From: UBA2287 sp037442025
GTDB lineage: Bacteria > Bacteroidota > Bacteroidia > Bacteroidales > Tenuifilaceae
DNA length: 64,000 nt
NCBI GenBank assembly: GCA_037442025.1
Contig: JBBIRB010000001.1
Span: 75,054 to 139,053, forward strand
Direction of reading: 5' to 3'
The notes under the pieces are model-generated. The model made no database searches, was not told the origin of the DNA, and saw nothing but the letters and a program-made list of their open reading frames with translations. Shown here piece after piece: positions 60,617-64,000 of this stretch (positions are counted from its first letter, which is position 1; every line of letters starts with the position of its first letter). The translations under genes were made by a program, and so were the position numbers.

Positions 60617-60950
60617 GTAAGAGAGTTGTTTGACTATTTTCGGTTCTCAGTTCTCGGTTGTCAGTTGTTTACCCTGAGGCTCCCGAAGGGTCGGTTGTCC
60701 CTTCCTGTGTTACTCCCGCCTGAACGGTTTTGTCGGGCAGGCAGTTTGGCAGGGGTTATCGGTTATCAGTTCAGTTGTTCAGTTGTTCGTTGATAGTATG
60801 ATAGTTATTTGCACATCCCTTCTGTCTTCCAACTTCCAACTTCCAACCTTCTGCTTCGGACTTCCAACATCCAACATCCAATCCCCCAACAACTCAATAA
60901 CCCAATCAATACAACAAATTCTCCTCCTTCTCAATCTTAAAAAAATCTTA
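60617..60950. other. intergenic stretch with simple repeated words and a REP-like palindrome
   Basis: No gene. Words such as TCGGTTGTCAGTTGT, CTTCCAACTTCCAAC and CATCCAACATCCAA recur in short tandem runs. A palindrome GCCTG ... CAGGC (60718-60742) resembles the REP-like elements at 44045 and 45694. Confidence 0.7.
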
Positions 60951-60958
60951 TATATTTG
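60951..60958 (+). promoter_or_regulatory. -7 box TATATTTG
   Basis: TATATTTG fits TAnnTTTG and lies only 5 bases before the ATG at 60964. Transcription would start about at the codon, giving a leaderless or nearly leaderless mRNA for the efflux operon. Confidence 0.6.
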
Positions 60959-60963
60959 CCACG

Positions 60964-61335
60964 ATGAAAAGTGCGAAATTGTTTACATACAGAATTTTAC
61001 TTCTTATTGCCGTAACCTGCTTACTGGCGCATGAGGTAGTTCCGCATCATCATCATTCTCGCGAAGTAGATGAGAGCACATGCTGTTCGCACAGCGAAAA
61101 CTCAAAGGAGATTCCTTGCTCGGTTTTCGATAATTTTCCTTTCGACAGCGTTAAACAGAAACCCTTTTCGATAAGAATAGAAAGCATTGCATTGTCGTTT
61201 TTGATTCCTGCTCACATTTCGGCAATTAAAAATTTACACACCAATTTCAAGGGTTTCATAGATGTCCATACTGTACTAAAGAAACCTCTTGTCTTTATCA
61301 GCTCCTTTTCTCACAGGGGCCCGCCCTTAGTTTAG
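60964..61335 (+). CDS. small His/Cys-containing exported protein
   Basis: A 123-residue protein with an N-terminal helix (about 8-22) that may be a signal peptide or anchor. It is followed by a metal-like cluster: HEVVPHHHH at about 23-31 and CCSHSENSKE shortly after, plus a later single Cys. The C-terminus ends SHRGPPLV, a short pattern I recall in small proteins preceding metal efflux genes in Bacteroidota. It is the first gene of the Cus/Czc group, about 84 bases before the His-rich lipoprotein. It is probably a metal-binding accessory; there is no named family I can state. Confidence 0.6.
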   Translation: MKSAKLFTYRILLLIAVTCLLAHEVVPHHHHSREVDESTCCSHSENSKEIPCSVFDNFPFDSVKQKPFSIRIESIALSFLIPAHISAIKNLHTNFKGFIDVHTVLKKPLVFISSFSHRGPPLV

Positions 61336-61419
61336 AGCTCCTAATACTTATCAATTTTCATCCTGTTGACATTTGCCAACGGGTAGTTTCCATTTTATTA
61401 ATTCCTAATATTTAACAAA

Positions 61420-61686
61420 ATGAAAAGATTACAATCTATTCTCATTGTCACAGCATTTTTAGCTGTTACAGCTTGTGGGGGTTCGAACCCAAAATCCGAT
61501 TCGCATGTTCATGGCGACAGTTGCAGCCACACTCAAACCGAAAAAGAGCACACGCACAGCCATAACCAGGAATCGTTTACCGTAGAAACCGATTCGGTTC
61601 AAACGCCCAGCCACGATACCTGTAAAGAAACTAAATCGAAAAAACACACCCACACTCACTCCGATGGTAAAACCCATACTCATTAA
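61420..61686 (+). CDS. His-rich lipoprotein
   Basis: An 88-residue lipoprotein (signal MKRLQSILIVTAFLAVTAC, Cys19). The mature part is filled with His-containing motifs (SHVHGDSCSHTQTEKEHTHS, then KKHTHTHSDGKTHTH at the end). It has 18 His in about 70 residues and three Cys. Likely a periplasmic-face metal-binding buffer or donor for the efflux pump, inferred from composition and from being 10 bases before the adaptor gene. Confidence 0.7.
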   Translation: MKRLQSILIVTAFLAVTACGGSNPKSDSHVHGDSCSHTQTEKEHTHSHNQESFTVETDSVQTPSHDTCKETKSKKHTHTHSDGKTHTH

Positions 61687-61696
61687 AATAAGTGTT

Positions 61697-63205
61697 ATGA
61701 GAACAAACGTTTTTTTACTGTTATTGGGATTCATTCTTCTTTTGGTATCCTGTAAAAATCAGGTTCACGATCCACACGCTGGGCACAACCACGATGAAGT
61801 TAAAGTTCAACTGGTTGGCTATAACGAAAGTTTTGAGCTTTTCGCTGAAGCCGACCCATTTTCCGAAGGAAAAGTTTCAACAGTTCTGGTTCACCTTACC
61901 CATCTCAGCACATTTAAGCCGCTGCAAAACGCAAAAGTTACCGTAAGTCTTATTGTTGGCTCAAAAGGAATTCGTCAAACAGTTGAACGCTACAAACAGC
62001 CAGGAATATTTAGCTTCGCCCTAAAACCCGAAGCAGTTGGAAAAGGAAAAATTGTTGTCGATATTGAGGAGGGAACCTCGAAAAGCCGTATTGAAGTTGC
62101 TGGGGTTGAGGTTTATTCCGACGACCACGATGCCATACATGCTGCCGAGCACACAGCACCGCAAAGTTCTTTTGCCATTTCGTTCACAAAAGAGCAGTCG
62201 TGGAAGGTCGATTTTGCAACCGATTTCCCAAATGTTGAGCCATTCGGACGGGTAATTAAAACTCTGGCTCAGGTTCAGCCAACCCAAGGCGACGAGGCGC
62301 TGATTACGGCAAAAACTAGCGGTATTGTTACCATTCCCAGCGAGGGGCTGCTCCAAGGAAAATCGGTTGCAGTGGGCGAACTTCTGCTTTCGGTTTTGGG
62401 TAGCGGCATGGGCGACAACAGCTGGAACGTACGATTTGCTGAAGCACGAAATAATTTCGAAAAGGCTAAGGCCGATTACGAAAGGATAAAAACGCTGGCA
62501 ACCGATAAAATTGTTCCCGAAAGGGAATTGCTTGCAACTAAAACCGACTACGAGAATGCCAAGGCGCTGTTCGACAATATGAACGATAACTTTAATGCTA
62601 AAGGGCAACGGATTATTTCACCTATAAAGGGATTTGTTAAGCAGGTTTTGGTGCAGAACGGACAGTTTGTTGAAGCTGGTGAGCCACTTGTTGCCGTTTC
62701 GCAAAACAAGAACCTTCTTATTACAGCCGACTTGCAGCAAAAGTATTTGCCGGTTTTGGGTTCTATTTCGGGTGCAAATATCCGAACAACCTACAACAAC
62801 AACGCGTACTCGCTAAAAGAACTAAATGGCCGTGTTGTTTCGTACGGTAAGTCTGTAAATCTCGATAATTTTCTAGTTCCCATATCATTACAAATCGATA
62901 ACAGGGGCGATTTTATTCCGGGAAGTTTTGTTGAACTATATCTTAAAACCCTTACAAATACTAAAGCAATTACCCTGCCTAACGCCGCATTGCTCGAGGA
63001 GCAAGGGAATTATTTTGTGATGGTACAAATTACCCCCGAACTTTTCGAAAAGCGGGAAGTAAAAATTGGCGCAACCGATGGCTTTAAAACCGAAATAATA
63101 AAGGGTATTTCAACTAGCGAAAGAATTGTTACCAAGGGTGCCATTCTGGTAAAGTTAGCCCAAGCCTCAGCCGCACTGGATCCTCATTCGGGTCATGTTC
63201 ACTAG
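61697..63205 (+). CDS. cusB: RND efflux periplasmic adaptor (CusB/CzcB type)
   Basis: Membrane fusion protein linking the inner membrane pump to an outer membrane channel. Start at the ATG at 61697, which gives a lipoprotein signal (LLLVSC, Cys19). The 502-residue protein has His-rich ends (HDPHAGHNHDE after the signal; HSGHVH at the C-terminus), a domain at about 30-150, then the adaptor core: lipoyl-like half ALITAKTSGIVTIPSEGLLQ, an alpha-hairpin (NFEKAKADYERIKTLATDKI) and barrel domain. The His-rich ends suggest transfer of a metal such as copper, zinc or cobalt; which one is not visible. The outer membrane partner is not in the window. Confidence 0.88.
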   Translation: MRTNVFLLLLGFILLLVSCKNQVHDPHAGHNHDEVKVQLVGYNESFELFAEADPFSEGKVSTVLVHLTHLSTFKPLQNAKVTVSLIVGSKGIRQTVERYKQPGIFSFALKPEAVGKGKIVVDIEEGTSKSRIEVAGVEVYSDDHDAIHAAEHTAPQSSFAISFTKEQSWKVDFATDFPNVEPFGRVIKTLAQVQPTQGDEALITAKTSGIVTIPSEGLLQGKSVAVGELLLSVLGSGMGDNSWNVRFAEARNNFEKAKADYERIKTLATDKIVPERELLATKTDYENAKALFDNMNDNFNAKGQRIISPIKGFVKQVLVQNGQFVEAGEPLVAVSQNKNLLITADLQQKYLPVLGSISGANIRTTYNNNAYSLKELNGRVVSYGKSVNLDNFLVPISLQIDNRGDFIPGSFVELYLKTLTNTKAITLPNAALLEEQGNYFVMVQITPELFEKREVKIGATDGFKTEIIKGISTSERIVTKGAILVKLAQASAALDPHSGHVH

Positions 63206-63206
63206 A

Positions 63207-63653
63207 AAATGTTGAATGTTGAATTATAAATGATAAATGAAAAGGTTTCAAAGGAGAAGAAAATGAAAAAGAATAGTATAATTCTAGATAAAACCTTTGA
63301 TTTTGCTCTTTCAATAATCGATTTGTATAAGCGTATGCTGGAGCAAAAAGAATTCATTTTGTCGAAACAGTTACTTCGAAGCGGGACAAGTATAGGTGCA
63401 AATGTTGAAGAGGCTACGGCTGCAATTTCGAAAAAGGATTTCATTGCAAAAATGTCAATAGCCTCTAAGGAAGCACGTGAAACTCGATATTGGTTGCGTT
63501 TAATTCATAAAAGCAAATTGGTTGATTTAAACACTGAAATGTATTTAAGTAATATCGACGATTTAATCAACATTCTAACAGCCATAGTAAAGACTGCACA
63601 GTTAAGGCAGTAGAAATTTTAATTTATAATTCACAACTAAACATTTAACATTT
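63207..63653. repeat. imperfect inverted repeat flanking the S23 gene
   Basis: Left arm AAATGTTGAATGTT (63207-63220) and GAATTATAAAT (63221-63231). Right arm ATTTATAATTC (63622-63632) and AACATTTAACATTT (63640-63653). The arms pair over 14 (one G-T) and 11 bases with a 7-base bulge on the right. They enclose the entire four-helix-bundle gene. Confidence 0.7.
63230..63613 (+). CDS. four-helix-bundle protein (S23 / intervening-sequence type)
   Basis: A 127-residue soluble helical protein of the family named for proteins encoded in 23S rRNA intervening sequences, also related to Avd of diversity-generating retroelements. Signature parts are LLRSGTSIGANVEEATAAIS and KMSIASKEARETRYWLRLIH. It starts at 63230 or at an internal ATG at 63263. 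It interrupts the usual cusB-cusA order, with inverted repeats at both sides, and looks like a small inserted cassette. Function is unknown. Confidence 0.85.
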   Translation: MINEKVSKEKKMKKNSIILDKTFDFALSIIDLYKRMLEQKEFILSKQLLRSGTSIGANVEEATAAISKKDFIAKMSIASKEARETRYWLRLIHKSKLVDLNTEMYLSNIDDLINILTAIVKTAQLRQ

Positions 63654-63658
63654 AAATA

Positions 63659-64000
63659 ATGTTAGACAATATCATAAAATTCTCGCTGAACAATAAGTAC
63701 TTCGTACTTCTGTGTTCGGTTATTCTGATAGTTGTTGGAACACAAACTGCTCTCGACATGGACGTTGATGTGTTCCCCGACCTTACAGCACCTACTGTTG
63801 TGGTAATGACCGATGCGCACGGCATGGCCCCCGAAGAGGTGGAACGCATGGTTACCTTCCCAATTGAAACGGCTGTGAATGGAGCTACCGATGTACGAAG
63901 AGTACGTTCGGCCTCGTCGCAGGGCTTTTCGTTTGTTTGGGTCGAATTCGACTGGGGTACCGATATTTTCAAAGCTCGCCAAATTGTAAGCGAAAAGCTT
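63659..64000 (+). CDS. cusA: RND efflux pump (CusA/CzcA type), 3' end beyond window
   Basis: Inner membrane proton-driven metal pump. Only the first 114 residues are in the window. They begin MLDNIIKFSLNNKYFVLL (first membrane helix about 11-29), followed by VDVFPDLTAPTVVVMTDAHG and EEVERMVTFPIETAVNGATD, then the VRRVRSASSQGFSFVWVEFD segment, all typical of heavy-metal RND transporters. The frame runs open to the last base. Together with the adaptor upstream it forms a metal efflux operon. Confidence 0.92.
   Translation, partial: MLDNIIKFSLNNKYFVLLCSVILIVVGTQTALDMDVDVFPDLTAPTVVVMTDAHGMAPEEVERMVTFPIETAVNGATDVRRVRSASSQGFSFVWVEFDWGTDIFKARQIVSEKL

Noticed and set aside
60617..60950. Gene in the repeated-word spacer after the epimerase
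   Set aside because: No coherent frame; composition is short tandem words and a palindrome.
63662..63982. Minus-strand frame opposite the start of cusA
   Set aside because: It is fully overlapped by the well-supported RND pump frame on the plus strand.

Overview
The window looks like a draft or metagenome-derived contig from a Bacteroidota bacterium, most likely Bacteroidales or a close relative. It is AT-rich by eye. Several genes are preceded by the phylum's TTTG / TAnnTTTG promoter. The marker content fits: a complete Bat (aerotolerance-type) operon, the zapA-6S RNA-rny block, a large Bacteroidota-type lepB, and the thrS-infC-rpmI-rplT operon. One run of 100 Ns (56594-56693) is a scaffold gap that cuts an aminotransferase gene.

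Layout. 1-4.6 kb: 3' part of pyrG, a terminator-ended spacer that may hold a small RNA, and an AddB-like nuclease. 4.6-11.4 kb (minus strand): a potassium region with TrkH, a HAMP sensor without an output domain, a small membrane protein and a K+ channel carrying a strict 12-residue repeat solenoid, then an ABC-2 exporter pair. 11.6-20.4 kb: nine-gene Bat operon (MoxR ATPase, small exported protein, DUF58, a BatD-like membrane protein, two von Willebrand proteins, TPR protein, BatD, BatE). 20.4-25.3 kb (minus): M29-type aminopeptidase, a three-gene histidine kinase / response regulator set with no DNA-binding output, and guanine deaminase. 25.4-32.5 kb: LolA-like protein, then a minus-strand row of Omp85-like barrel, SiaB-family kinase, M49-like zinc peptidase, an unknown protein and proS. 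32.5-35.6 kb: a Trp/Tyr/Asn-rich lipoprotein and an outer membrane barrel. 35.6-41.1 kb (minus): lepB, dapB, rplT, rpmI, infC (probably starting at ATC) and thrS. 41.2-43.4 kb: DPP IV-type peptidase.

43.5-45.9 kb is a small accessory island between two tRNA-Leu genes and a tRNA-Arg. It holds a 9-bp tandem repeat, duplicated intergenic modules, REP-like palindromes, a duplicated tRNA-Arg 3' end and a frameshifted ORF6N gene. 46-53 kb (minus): rplS, C69 dipeptidase, anmK, an unknown exported protein, a LpxL-type acyltransferase and an M23 peptidase. 53.1-55.6 kb: coiled-coil protein, zapA, 6S RNA and rny. 55.7-60.6 kb: WbpE/D/B, TviB/WbpA and a CapI-like epimerase, consistent with making UDP-2,3-diacetamido-2,3-dideoxy-glucuronate for a surface polysaccharide. 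61-64 kb: a CusB/CusA-type metal efflux operon led by two His-rich exported proteins. A four-helix-bundle (S23) gene flanked by inverted repeats sits between the adaptor and pump genes.

The observations most worth following are the 12-residue-repeat K+ channel, the S23 cassette inside the efflux operon, the non-canonical infC start, and the tRNA-bounded island with split tRNA remnants. I found no CRISPR array, rRNA operon or complete insertion sequence.
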